Source: Soonwooa sp032062245
GTDB taxonomy: Bacteria; Bacteroidota; Bacteroidia; Flavobacteriales; Weeksellaceae
DNA: 20,051 bases
NCBI RefSeq assembly: GCF_032062245.1
Contig: NZ_DAMBQF010000038.1
Location: 1 to 20,051 of the forward strand
Direction: 5' to 3'
Shown here one piece after another: positions 6,419 to 14,529 of this stretch (the stretch's first letter is position 1; the number at the start of each line of letters is the position of its first letter). The position numbers and the translations under genes were made by a program. The notes under the pieces are model-generated. The model worked only from the letters and a program-made list of their open reading frames with translations. It did no database searches and was not told where the DNA came from.

Positions 6419-7673
6419 TGACTTTAATTATTTGGTTTAAATCGGTAGTGTATCTGGGAGAAAGATTTTTTTGATTCATCTTCCAAGTTTTTTGAATATC
6501 CATAGATGCTAATTTAATTTTGTCTGTCCCTAAACGGCTATTCATATAATCCATCACCTGCATAACAGGCTTATGTTTTTCGTAATTATCTGTATCAAAT
6601 AAAGAGATCATCCTCTCGGTATCAGGAACAAATTCTGTCACCATAACTCCTGCTTTTTTATACTGAAAATATGGTAAATAAATTTTATCCAGTGCTTGTA
6701 TTGCAGCTTTTGATAAATCAATTGCCGAATTGGACGGATTAACCAATGTAAATGTAAAGGAATTACTGTATTGCTTTAAATCTTGCTTAAAACGGTCTGT
6801 CATAATAAATACTGTAACATATCTACAACAAGAATTCTGATGACGAAGTTTTTCTGAACATTTATAGGCAAAAGTTGAGACTCTTTCTCTTAGAACATCA
6901 ATATCATCAGTTCTTTTATCAAAAGTTCTAGTAGTAGCAATACCTTTTTTTGGTTTAGAAACTGATAAATCATATTGAGAAATACCTCTTAATTCTTTAT
7001 GCATTCTTAACCCATAAATACCCATTTCTTTTTGGACATAATCTTGTGGTAATTGGGTAAAATCCCAAGCAGATTTGATGCCTTTTGCAGAAAACCTTTC
7101 GTAATATCTTCTACCAATACCCCACACATCCTCAAGTGGAAACCATTTAAGAGCTTTCTCTATTTTCTGAGGATTATCTAACATATAAACTGAATTGGTT
7201 TTTACAGGAAACTTCTTAGCTATTTTATTTGCGACTTTTGCCAATGTTTTGGTAGGTGCTAGACCAATACTTGTTGGTACATCTAATCCTTTTAAAACCT
7301 TTTCCCTTAAATCTTCACAATGCTTTTGTAAATCAAGATATTCATAACCGTGAAAATCTAAAAAGGATTCATCAATACTATAAACTTCAATATCCTTACA
7401 ATATCTACGGCAAATATTTGTAATTCTATTAGAAATATCACCATACAGAATAAAGTTTGCTGAAAAACAGGTTAAGCTAGATTCCTTTTCAAAATGCTGA
7501 ATTTGGAAATAAGGCTGTCCCATCTTTATTCCCAAAGATTTAGCTTCATTACTTCTGGCAATAGCGCAGCCATCGTTATTACTGAGAACAACGACAGGTT
7601 TATTACGCAAATCGGGACGAAATATCCTTTCGCAACTTGCGTAGAAATTATTGCCATCTATTAAGCCGTACAC
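6408..7673 (-). CDS. umuC: UmuC-type Y-family translesion DNA polymerase
   Basis: UmuC is the catalytic subunit of polymerase V and copies damaged DNA at the cost of mutation. The 421-residue protein has normal UmuC length. The N-terminus MYGLIDGNNFYASCERIF carries the first metal-binding Asp (D6), and YSIDESFLDF carries the other carboxylates (D101, E102). An ATPTK-like segment (IGLAPTKTLAKVANKIAKK) and a helix-hairpin-helix region (DVWGIGRRYYERF) follow, then the little-finger and the C-terminal UmuC-specific part. The start is GTG at 7673, sharing one base with the UmuD stop (TAGTG), and a small gene overlaps its 3' end. UmuD and UmuC are therefore made together. The assignment is firm; whether host or element LexA/RecA controls it is unknown. 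Confidence 0.97.
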   Translation of the reverse strand: MYGLIDGNNFYASCERIFRPDLRNKPVVVLSNNDGCAIARSNEAKSLGIKMGQPYFQIQHFEKESSLTCFSANFILYGDISNRITNICRRYCKDIEVYSIDESFLDFHGYEYLDLQKHCEDLREKVLKGLDVPTSIGLAPTKTLAKVANKIAKKFPVKTNSVYMLDNPQKIEKALKWFPLEDVWGIGRRYYERFSAKGIKSAWDFTQLPQDYVQKEMGIYGLRMHKELRGISQYDLSVSKPKKGIATTRTFDKRTDDIDVLRERVSTFAYKCSEKLRHQNSCCRYVTVFIMTDRFKQDLKQYSNSFTFTLVNPSNSAIDLSKAAIQALDKIYLPYFQYKKAGVMVTEFVPDTERMISLFDTDNYEKHKPVMQVMDYMNSRLGTDKIKLASMDIQKTWKMNQKNLSPRYTTDLNQIIKVNAK

Positions 7674-8140
7674 TATTTCCTTAATTTATGAATATTAAAT
7701 GTGGATACACCCCATAATTGAAAATCTGAATCTTCATTAATGTACATATCCGAATAAGTTGGATTTTCTGATTTCAATCTAATTTCTTCTAAACTTGTAC
7801 CGTTTTCTTTATATTTTGGAATGTATCTTTTTACATAAAATTCTCCTTGGTAAAAGACTACGACAATATCATTTTCTCTTGGAAATAAGCCTTTTTGAAT
7901 AACAAGCAAATCTCCATCAAAAACACCAATACCATTAAGTGAATCTCCAGTAACGTGAGCAAAAAAAGTTGTGTCTTTGTCCTTAATAAGGTATTTAAGC
8001 AAATCAATAACATCATCTGGAAAATCTAATGCAGGACTTTCAAAACTACCATAACCACCTGCCTTAACTTTGGCAGGAAGTACTGGAAACGCTATATCTT
8101 CTGACGAATCTAAGCGGAATATTGAAATCTTAGTCTGCAA
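7673..8140 (-). CDS. umuD: UmuD-type S24 self-cleaving polymerase V subunit
   Basis: UmuD is cleaved by RecA-stimulated autoproteolysis to UmuD', which activates UmuC. This 155-residue protein has the cleavage site A27-G28 (VKAGGYGS), the catalytic Ser67 in TGDSLNGIGVFDGD and the general base Lys104 in FYVKRYI. The 37-residue Ser-Lys spacing equals that remembered for E. coli UmuD (S60, K97). It lacks a LexA DNA-binding domain, so it is not a repressor. The only plausible start is TTG at 8138-8140, since no in-frame ATG occurs before the cleavage site. Weak starts on UmuD and UmuC (TTG, GTG) may keep polymerase levels low. The stop overlaps the UmuC start by one base. Confidence 0.95.
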   Translation of the reverse strand: MQTKISIFRLDSSEDIAFPVLPAKVKAGGYGSFESPALDFPDDVIDLLKYLIKDKDTTFFAHVTGDSLNGIGVFDGDLLVIQKGLFPRENDIVVVFYQGEFYVKRYIPKYKENGTSLEEIRLKSENPTYSDMYINEDSDFQLWGVSTFNIHKLRK

Positions 8141-8171
8141 AAAAAATAGTAAATTATTTGTTTATCCTTAA

Positions 8172-8555
8172 TTAATCATCACCAAATACGCTATCCCAAC
8201 TCATGGAATCTTCATCAAAATCGTCGTCATGTCTGTCTGGAAACATCATATCTAATTCACTTTCTTCATCATATCCATCGTCAAGATCATCTTCATCTAA
8301 GTATTCATTTTCATTAATTTCATAGTCAAAGTTATTTTTTTCTTTAAGTTCATTGACTTGCATACGTAAATTTGTTAGAAATGTCATCTCTGTACTATTT
8401 ATCATACTAACAGGGTAATTGTTTAGTGACCTAATTTCATCCATAATTTCAATATTTAGATTAATTAATGCATCTTCAGCATTAAGATCACCAAATTCTA
8501 AATATTGTTTAGTTTCTAAAAACAAATTATTTAAATAATTAAAATTGTCTTGCAT
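8172..8555 (-). CDS. Hypothetical protein with extremely acidic C-terminal tail
   Basis: I do not recognise this 127-residue protein. Residues 1-75 look helical and neutral to acidic. From about residue 82 to the end it is half Asp/Glu (about 23 of 46 residues), ending in DSVFGDD, with almost no basic residues. Such tails occur in DNA mimics, histone-like chaperones and protein-protein adaptors. The gene lies 21 bases after Res and 31 bases before UmuD, forming the link between the restriction and repair halves of the operon. A role in shielding DNA-binding sites or tempering the restriction enzyme is possible but only inferred. Confidence 0.7.
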   Translation of the reverse strand: MQDNFNYLNNLFLETKQYLEFGDLNAEDALINLNIEIMDEIRSLNNYPVSMINSTEMTFLTNLRMQVNELKEKNNFDYEINENEYLDEDDLDDGYDEESELDMMFPDRHDDDFDEDSMSWDSVFGDD

Positions 8556-8576
8556 AATAGTAGCTATTTTTGATTA

Positions 8577-11186
8577 TTAATTTATACCAAACTTGTTTAT
8601 GAACAAAGTATCGAAATTGTGTTTTAGTGTTTCTTCATTGTAGAATGGTAAACCTATTAATCTGTATTTTCTGTTTGAGAAAATTTCTAATATTTTTCCT
8701 TGTTTTTCAATTTCTACTAGGAAATCTTGTTTCCATTTGTCTTTATCTATCAATTGAGAACCTTTAGGCTCGATAAATGCCTGAAAGATAATTGGCTTAG
8801 CATTATCTTTCTCTTTCATAAATAAAACAAAATCTGGCTCAAATACTTGACCATCATCAAAATTATATAGCTTAAAATGATTTTCATTTCTTAAAAGATA
8901 AATATCCTCGTATTTATTTTTTAATGAGGAATATGCCTGTTTTATGAACTTCACTAAGTATTTTTCTTCCGATGAACCATAATTGTCATTGAATGCATAC
9001 CAATCTTCTTTGGAAAGGTCTATTAATAAATCTAAGTTAGTTGTTTCGGTTTGTGGAATACCTGTTTCCTTATCAGATGATTCATTCACGGAATAACTAA
9101 TGGTTTTTTCTTTGAAAACATAAGATACATTTTGCGACTTAAACTCATAAGTTCCTTTAAACTCAATAAAGCCATTGGAAATGTATTTTGAAATTTCTTC
9201 CAAAACTTTAATTACAGATTTTAATTGAACTTCTTTATCTGGATTTAATGCAACAATTTCATCCCCTTCAATTTCAACTTTAATATCTTTTAGATATGAT
9301 TCTGAATTGATAAATTCAGAAATAGAAGTAAGATTAGGAAATTTACTTTGTAAGTTATCAAATCTGTAAAATGGCAATTTATTAATTGCTTTTCTGATTA
9401 CAGGTTCTCCAAAATCAAGAATGTTCCAAATCTTTGTTTCTCGCTTTAAAGCAACTGTTGTATTTTCTTCAAATATTTTTGATGAGGAAGAATAACCTGT
9501 ACTGAAAACTGATTTGACGATTTTGTTACGGATAGCTGGAGACAATTCTGTAACATCTGAACGATCATAGGGTTTTCTCTCATTAGTAAAAATAAACCCC
9601 GATTTATAAAAGTCAGACTCTATAAAACTATCTTTAAGTTTAAGAACTCTCTGTACAACTTTTGGTGCTTTTAACCCAATTTCTTCTAATGCTTTATTAA
9701 GCTCAGAAATATACTTTGGATTGTGTGCTGAATGATAATACAACTCCTCACAGATACGCAAAGGAAAATCTAAATCATCATCGTACTTACGTTGAAATAA
9801 TGATTGACTTTCATCCAATTGGAAAGGACAATAACGAGCACCACGACCAATTAATTGAGCTTCGGACATTGTTGTTTTACCTATTTTACCTGCCTTATGG
9901 TCGCTATCTCTTGTATTATACAAACGGACAATATCGAAAAGATTAAGTACGTCCCAACCTTCATTTAGTTTATCTACAGCGAATACAACACGATACTCAT
10001 TGGATTTGTCTTCTAAGCTATTGATAATAAGTTGTTTTTCATCTGTATCATTCTTGCTATTGACTGAAATACACTTATCCCCTCCAAAGTCTTCTTTGAG
10101 TTCAATCAATAAGTTTTCTATTGAAACTTTATTTTCATCGAAATAATTGAATATTTTTTTGAAAATACCTTTATCATTTTTTGCTTTTATGTTGAGAATA
10201 TCTTTTTCTGAAAGGGTTTTTATTTTTTCTATAAATTCATCATAGAAAGTAACACTTTCCCCGATAGTTTTAGATTTTAGTAGAATTACAGGTTTTATAT
10301 TCTTTTTAAAGTCTTGAAATATTTTACGACGATATTGACTTAATAAAACGGCTTGTAAAGTACGTTCGAAAGGTTCTAAATCTGCTTGTAATAATTGTAC
10401 TTCTTTAGAATATTTATCGATACGGAATTGTTTTAAAGGATAATCGAAAATTAATTTATCCTCGTATTTTTCCTTCACATTGGCATTGTCTAAATCTGCT
10501 GTAGCTGTGAATTCTAATAATAAATTATCTGAATTGGATTTGAAAATTTTGTTTACAGTGCTTTCCCAACTGATTATTTCTTCTGCTTCATCTTTTGATA
10601 ATTTACCCTTTTTAGTATCTGCATTGATATGATGGGCTTCATCTGAAAGTAAGACTACTTTCTTATCTTCGAAATCTTCGTATGTAATGCTATTTTCACG
10701 CGGTGCATTTAGCCTTGTATGTAAGCCTTGAACTGTGGTAAATACAATATTGATATCCTCTGAATTAACCGCTTCGAAATTTTCTACTTCAACTATTTCT
10801 ACACGCTTATCTGAAAACGAAATTGTGTCGTTAAACAAGTATTTTGAAGACAAATTGTTTAGAAAATTATCTTTAGTTTTCTCAATAATTGAAGTGCTAT
10901 TGACAAAAAAAATAAAATTTCTGTACCCACGTTGGTATAAATCTAAAATTATACCTGCCATAACCAAAGTTTTACCACTTCCTGTAGCCATGTGAAATAA
11001 CAATTGGGAAGGTATTTGTTTTTGAGGATACGATGTAAGATAGTAATTGAAACGTGCAAATGCTTCAATTTGATAAGGTCTTAATCCCCATTTAGGATTA
11101 AGATTATTTACGATATTTGGGTTAGCTTCTAATTTGATAAAACCTAACGAAATACCAGAGCTTATCAAAGTATTAAGATTTTCCAT
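8577..11186 (-). CDS. res: Type III restriction enzyme Res subunit (SF2 translocase/helicase + nuclease)
   Basis: Res uses ATP to move or slide along DNA and cuts when two oppositely oriented unmethylated sites meet, acting only in complex with Mod. The 869-residue protein shows a Q-motif-like GLRPYQIEAF (34-43), Walker A ATGSGKT (67-73), DEAH at 182-185 in LLSDEAHHIN, a TAT motif in LEFTATADLDN, and a motif VI region with QLIGRGARY. The C-terminal PD-(D/E)XK nuclease is intact: D785 in FEPDFVLF and E806-x-K808 in FIEPKG. It begins directly after the stop of the preceding gene (TAA then ATG, no gap). No frameshift or lost catalytic residue is seen, so the enzyme should be active. The assignment is firm. 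Confidence 0.95.
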   Translation of the reverse strand: MENLNTLISSGISLGFIKLEANPNIVNNLNPKWGLRPYQIEAFARFNYYLTSYPQKQIPSQLLFHMATGSGKTLVMAGIILDLYQRGYRNFIFFVNSTSIIEKTKDNFLNNLSSKYLFNDTISFSDKRVEIVEVENFEAVNSEDINIVFTTVQGLHTRLNAPRENSITYEDFEDKKVVLLSDEAHHINADTKKGKLSKDEAEEIISWESTVNKIFKSNSDNLLLEFTATADLDNANVKEKYEDKLIFDYPLKQFRIDKYSKEVQLLQADLEPFERTLQAVLLSQYRRKIFQDFKKNIKPVILLKSKTIGESVTFYDEFIEKIKTLSEKDILNIKAKNDKGIFKKIFNYFDENKVSIENLLIELKEDFGGDKCISVNSKNDTDEKQLIINSLEDKSNEYRVVFAVDKLNEGWDVLNLFDIVRLYNTRDSDHKAGKIGKTTMSEAQLIGRGARYCPFQLDESQSLFQRKYDDDLDFPLRICEELYYHSAHNPKYISELNKALEEIGLKAPKVVQRVLKLKDSFIESDFYKSGFIFTNERKPYDRSDVTELSPAIRNKIVKSVFSTGYSSSSKIFEENTTVALKRETKIWNILDFGEPVIRKAINKLPFYRFDNLQSKFPNLTSISEFINSESYLKDIKVEIEGDEIVALNPDKEVQLKSVIKVLEEISKYISNGFIEFKGTYEFKSQNVSYVFKEKTISYSVNESSDKETGIPQTETTNLDLLIDLSKEDWYAFNDNYGSSEEKYLVKFIKQAYSSLKNKYEDIYLLRNENHFKLYNFDDGQVFEPDFVLFMKEKDNAKPIIFQAFIEPKGSQLIDKDKWKQDFLVEIEKQGKILEIFSNRKYRLIGLPFYNEETLKHNFDTLFINKFGIN

Positions 11187-12269
11187 TTAATATTTTAAAG
11201 ATCTATGAAAATATTCTAGTAAATGACTCTTTCCATTTTCAACTTTTTCTTTTGATTTGTAATAAAGTGACGGAAATGTCTTATCACCATATGTGACAGG
11301 AGGTTCATTAATAATCATATTTATTCTTGAATTATCATTGACTAAATTATAAGTTTTACCATTATTAGATATTGAGTTATATATGCTATCTGGCTTATTT
11401 TGATTAATAAATTTGTTCATTGCAGCTTTATATTTATTGTGATAATCCCAGTCTATTGAACCATTTTTTAATGGAAAATATGGGATCGTAACCTTATCCA
11501 AAATTTTCAACTGAAAATCAAAATTATTTTGAGACCAAGTAATAATAATATATTTCAGACTAGACTGAACTCTTAAAATTTCTTGTGAAGTCCACCTTCT
11601 AATATCATCATGATATACCGTGTACCCCCATTGATTAATACTTGACATTTTGCACAGAAAATAATCATTATTACAATGATTTAAAACACCAACTCTATCA
11701 GCATTTTGAAATTCTATAATACCAATTGGATTATTTTCAAAATCACATACAAAACAATCTATATTCGTTGGCCAAGGCGTACCAGCTTTTCGTAATTTTT
11801 TATCAAAATTTGGTAAATCATCATATTCTCTAAAGGTTTTGTTTGATTTCCAACCTTTAATGCTATAAATCCAATCAGCAAACTCTTTGTAAGAATTAAA
11901 TTCAAGGTTTAATATTAAATTATCAATAGTCACAAACTCATATACGAATACTTTTTCGGATTCGTCACAATATAATACATATTGCAAATTGATATTAAAG
12001 CACTTAGCAAAATTAATTTTTCGTAAAAGTTTCTCAATTGACTCTAAATCAATTATTAATTTCCTAATATCATCTACCGCTTGAGTTCCATTTTCATCAA
12101 TATCTACCCGAGCTCTTTCGAATAAATTTTTTACTAAATTATCTTTATCTTGATTACACCCTTCAATACTTTCAAAATAATATGAGTTTTGAGACAGTAA
12201 AACATCTTTAGCCCAATTTTTTTCATCACTCCTTTCGGAAGTTTCTTTTCTCAAGTTAGTTAATAGCAT
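11187..12269 (-). CDS. Unrecognised protein between Mod and Res, nuclease-like D...ExQ motif
   Basis: I know no named family for this 360-residue protein, but it sits inside the type III operon: its ATG overlaps the Mod stop by one base (TAATG), and Res starts right after its TAA. Residues 165-191 read PWPTNIDCFVCDF, then PIGIIEFQNAD, giving D171...E186-x-Q188. This looks like the core of a PD-(D/E)XK nuclease fold with Gln in place of the usual Lys, a replacement known from BglII. The N-terminal part is charged and helical; the C-terminal part has several Trp, Tyr and Lys residues. It may be a third restriction subunit, a specificity or control factor, or an independent nuclease. Gene reality is certain; the function is inferred. 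Confidence 0.8.
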   Translation of the reverse strand: MLLTNLRKETSERSDEKNWAKDVLLSQNSYYFESIEGCNQDKDNLVKNLFERARVDIDENGTQAVDDIRKLIIDLESIEKLLRKINFAKCFNINLQYVLYCDESEKVFVYEFVTIDNLILNLEFNSYKEFADWIYSIKGWKSNKTFREYDDLPNFDKKLRKAGTPWPTNIDCFVCDFENNPIGIIEFQNADRVGVLNHCNNDYFLCKMSSINQWGYTVYHDDIRRWTSQEILRVQSSLKYIIITWSQNNFDFQLKILDKVTIPYFPLKNGSIDWDYHNKYKAAMNKFINQNKPDSIYNSISNNGKTYNLVNDNSRINMIINEPPVTYGDKTFPSLYYKSKEKVENGKSHLLEYFHRSLKY

Positions 12270-14185
12270 TATAGATTATAGAATTGATTAGTATAATTTA
12301 AATCAAGTTTTGAAATACTGTAATCCAAATTTTGACTTTCAGTTAGTGGCACATATAACATATTTTTATCAAAACATTCTAATAATGTTTTTTTTGCAGC
12401 TTTTAAATTATCATTAGAAAGTTCCAATAACGATTTTAAATAATTTTCATTTAATGTAATTTTTATTAAAGGATTTAAAGTTAAATTTTGGATAAATTTT
12501 ATAATTTCAATAAAATCCCTAGTTTCGGAAACTTTATCAATAATTAATTGATTTAACTTCATTAATTCACAATATACAAATGAGTCTTTAGTTGTTGCTA
12601 ATACTCTTTCTAAAGTTACTTTATCAATATAATCCATTTGTTCAACTAAAATATATTTTCGATTACTATTTAGTTCCTTATTTACCTCTGAAACGGCTTC
12701 AGCAGTTGATCCACTTCCAGCGAAAAAATCTAGTATTATATCATTATCACTTGTAGAAAACTTTATGATTTTCTTTAATAAATTAATTGATTTTGGATTT
12801 TCGAATACTTTTCGTCCCATGATTTTAGTGAGAGCTTTAGTAGACTTCCTATTATCTTCGTAAAAATATCCTTTAAGCAATTCAGTTGCTGTTTCAATCC
12901 TTTTTTTAATTTTTGGAATACCATTTTCATCATCAGGCCATAATACTTCACCATTTTCATCTGCTTCATTAAATGTTTCTATTGGCCACCTGTAACCATT
13001 TTCAGGCTTTTTACACGCTTGTTTAGTAATTGGATGGATAATATCAAAATTGTAACCTCCTGGTTTTGTATTAGCTGAATTGCCTGGATAAAAAACTCCT
13101 TTCTCATCAACATAATTATAATGAGAAACCCCTGACAAATCAACATCATTACTTTTTTTCATTGCGTTAACCCATGCTCTTAAATTTTTTTCTATCAATT
13201 TAATATCATCACCTAGTTCAAGTTTTAATTCGTTGTATTTATTTATTATGTGTTGAGCTTTATCTGATGTAATTTTCCATTTTGGAAGAATATTTTTATT
13301 TTTTGCATAGCATAAAACATACTCATGCTCAATAGATATTTGAGTGGGATTATTATCTGTAGCTGTTTCCCAAATAATTTCACCAACAAAATTTTCCCGT
13401 CTAAAAATTTCATCACAAAGAACTTTTAGATAAGCTTGTTCATTAACATCTATAGAAATAAATAATACACCATTTTCTTTCAATAGCTCATAAGCAACTT
13501 CTAAACGATTTTTCATAAATGTTAACCAAGTAGAATGGTTAAAACTATCATTGTATGAAAAGGAGTCTTTACCTGTGTTATATGGTGGATCAATATAAAT
13601 TAATTTGATTTTGCCTTTATAGACTTTTTTAAGAGAATGAAGAGCAATAAGGTTGTTCCCTTTAATAATCAAATTATCATCCAAAGAAATGCTTTCTACT
13701 TTATGTTCACCATCTTTATCATATTTTTTCCAATTGCTTAATACTTTTGGTTCAAACAATCTATCGATTTCTTCAGGGGCAAGGGTTTCACTCCAAAAAA
13801 TCTCACTTCTTTTTTCATTATCTTTTGTCTGACCACCTTCTAAAACACAATCTTTGTAAGGGAAATCTAAAACTACTTCTTTAGCTTCTGTAAGGTATTC
13901 ACCATTTGCAGTAAGACCAATTTTGTTTTTAAAGGCAGTAAAACTATCGGGTAAAAAATCTTTGTTAGAAACAAATTTTTGAAATTTGATTTTATCAAAA
14001 ACTAAAACGCCTTCTACGTCTACAAAAAACGTTGATTTAGCTTTCTCATCTTTTATTAAAATTGAAATAAGAGAGGGATCTAATTTTAAAGCTGCTTCAA
14101 CAACTTTGTTTTTAAAAACTTCACCGTCTTTGGCAAAGTTTTCATTCTGACTAAGGAGTTCTTTTATATGGTCGAATAAACTCAT
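12269..14185 (-). CDS. mod: Type III DNA methyltransferase Mod subunit (adenine-specific, beta class)
   Basis: Mod recognises the target site, methylates adenine using S-adenosylmethionine and gives the Res complex its specificity. The 638-residue protein has motif IV DPPY at 199-202 (YIDPPYNTG) and motif I FAGSGST at 488-494 (DFFAGSGSTAEAV). Motif IV preceding motif I defines the beta class. The roughly 290 residues between them contain the target-recognition region (for example NNPTQISIEHEYVL onward), which sets an unknown recognition sequence. It is the first gene of the operon: the start ATG at 14185 is preceded by a 344-base gap with a plausible promoter. No homopolymer or tandem repeat suited to phase variation was noticed in the frame. 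The family assignment is firm. Confidence 0.95.
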   Translation of the reverse strand: MSLFDHIKELLSQNENFAKDGEVFKNKVVEAALKLDPSLISILIKDEKAKSTFFVDVEGVLVFDKIKFQKFVSNKDFLPDSFTAFKNKIGLTANGEYLTEAKEVVLDFPYKDCVLEGGQTKDNEKRSEIFWSETLAPEEIDRLFEPKVLSNWKKYDKDGEHKVESISLDDNLIIKGNNLIALHSLKKVYKGKIKLIYIDPPYNTGKDSFSYNDSFNHSTWLTFMKNRLEVAYELLKENGVLFISIDVNEQAYLKVLCDEIFRRENFVGEIIWETATDNNPTQISIEHEYVLCYAKNKNILPKWKITSDKAQHIINKYNELKLELGDDIKLIEKNLRAWVNAMKKSNDVDLSGVSHYNYVDEKGVFYPGNSANTKPGGYNFDIIHPITKQACKKPENGYRWPIETFNEADENGEVLWPDDENGIPKIKKRIETATELLKGYFYEDNRKSTKALTKIMGRKVFENPKSINLLKKIIKFSTSDNDIILDFFAGSGSTAEAVSEVNKELNSNRKYILVEQMDYIDKVTLERVLATTKDSFVYCELMKLNQLIIDKVSETRDFIEIIKFIQNLTLNPLIKITLNENYLKSLLELSNDNLKAAKKTLLECFDKNMLYVPLTESQNLDYSISKLDLNYTNQFYNL

Positions 14186-14232
14186 GTATTGAAAGTATAT
14201 TATTAATTTTTATTGTAAAATATGTAAACTCT

Positions 14233-14240
14233 CAAATATA
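14233..14240 (-). promoter_or_regulatory. Possible -7 element of the mod operon promoter
   Basis: Read on the minus strand, this is TATATTTG, a full match to the Bacteroidetes -7 consensus TAnnTTTG. It would place transcription start about 40 bases before the Mod ATG. No convincing -33 TTTG element lies at the usual distance, so the call is tentative. Confidence 0.35.
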
Positions 14241-14271
14241 CAAAGTGCAATTGAAAGAAAAAAACGGAAAA

Positions 14272-14295
14272 CCGTAAATACGTAAGAACGTAAGA
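14272..14295 (+). repeat. Tandem 8-bp repeats (ACGTAAGA), left cluster
   Basis: Three adjacent 8-base units read CCGTAAAT, ACGTAAGA and ACGTAAGA. The same core occurs inverted at 14463-14480, about 170 bases away. The arrangement resembles iterons or a regulator's binding sites near a replication gene. Confidence 0.6.
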
Positions 14296-14414
14296 GAAAA
14301 TCTGTAAAAAGATTTTTTTGCTATTCAGTTGTAAAAAAAACTATTTAAAATGAGGGGTTAAGAGCAAAGAAAAGAAGCGAGGTACGGGGTTTGCACTATT
14401 CTACTCTAGTTCAG

Positions 14415-14440
14415 CATTTTTTTTCTAAAGAAAAAAAATG
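14415..14440. terminator. A/T palindrome, possible terminator of the primase transcript
   Basis: The 12-base arm CATTTTTTTTCT (14415-14426) and its exact reverse complement (14429-14440) are separated by two A. It lies about 90 bases beyond the primase stop codon. Lack of G/C makes it a weak terminator; it could equally be an easily melted element near the repeats. Confidence 0.4.
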
Positions 14441-14462
14441 AAAAAGTGTTTTATTAAAAATC

Positions 14463-14480
14463 ACTTACGTTACTTACGTT
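14463..14480 (-). repeat. Tandem 9-bp repeats (AACGTAAGT), right cluster
   Basis: ACTTACGTT occurs twice back to back with no mismatch, which is AACGTAAGT twice on the minus strand. It is the inverted counterpart of the cluster at 14272-14295. Confidence 0.65.
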
Positions 14481-14529
14481 GTTACTTTGATGAAATTAAA
14501 AGAAAACGAGTGCTTTTTTGCACACGCTT

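Larger units (their letters stand above)
14186..14529. other. Intergenic region with repeats, between primase and cargo operon
   Basis: No gene is visible in these 344 bases. The region holds a promoter candidate for the mod operon (14233-14240), two oppositely oriented clusters of tandem ACGTAAG-type repeats (14272-14295 and 14463-14480) and an A/T palindrome (14415-14440). It separates replication backbone from cargo. Confidence 0.6.

Noticed and set aside
8141..8171. SOS box upstream of umuD
   Set aside because: The gap is only 31 bases of A/T-rich DNA with no palindrome. LexA boxes are poorly defined in this phylum, so no site can be claimed.
12269..14185. Phase-variable mod gene
   Set aside because: Type III mod genes often carry long simple repeats, but none was noticed in the frame or in the upstream gap, and the frame is intact.
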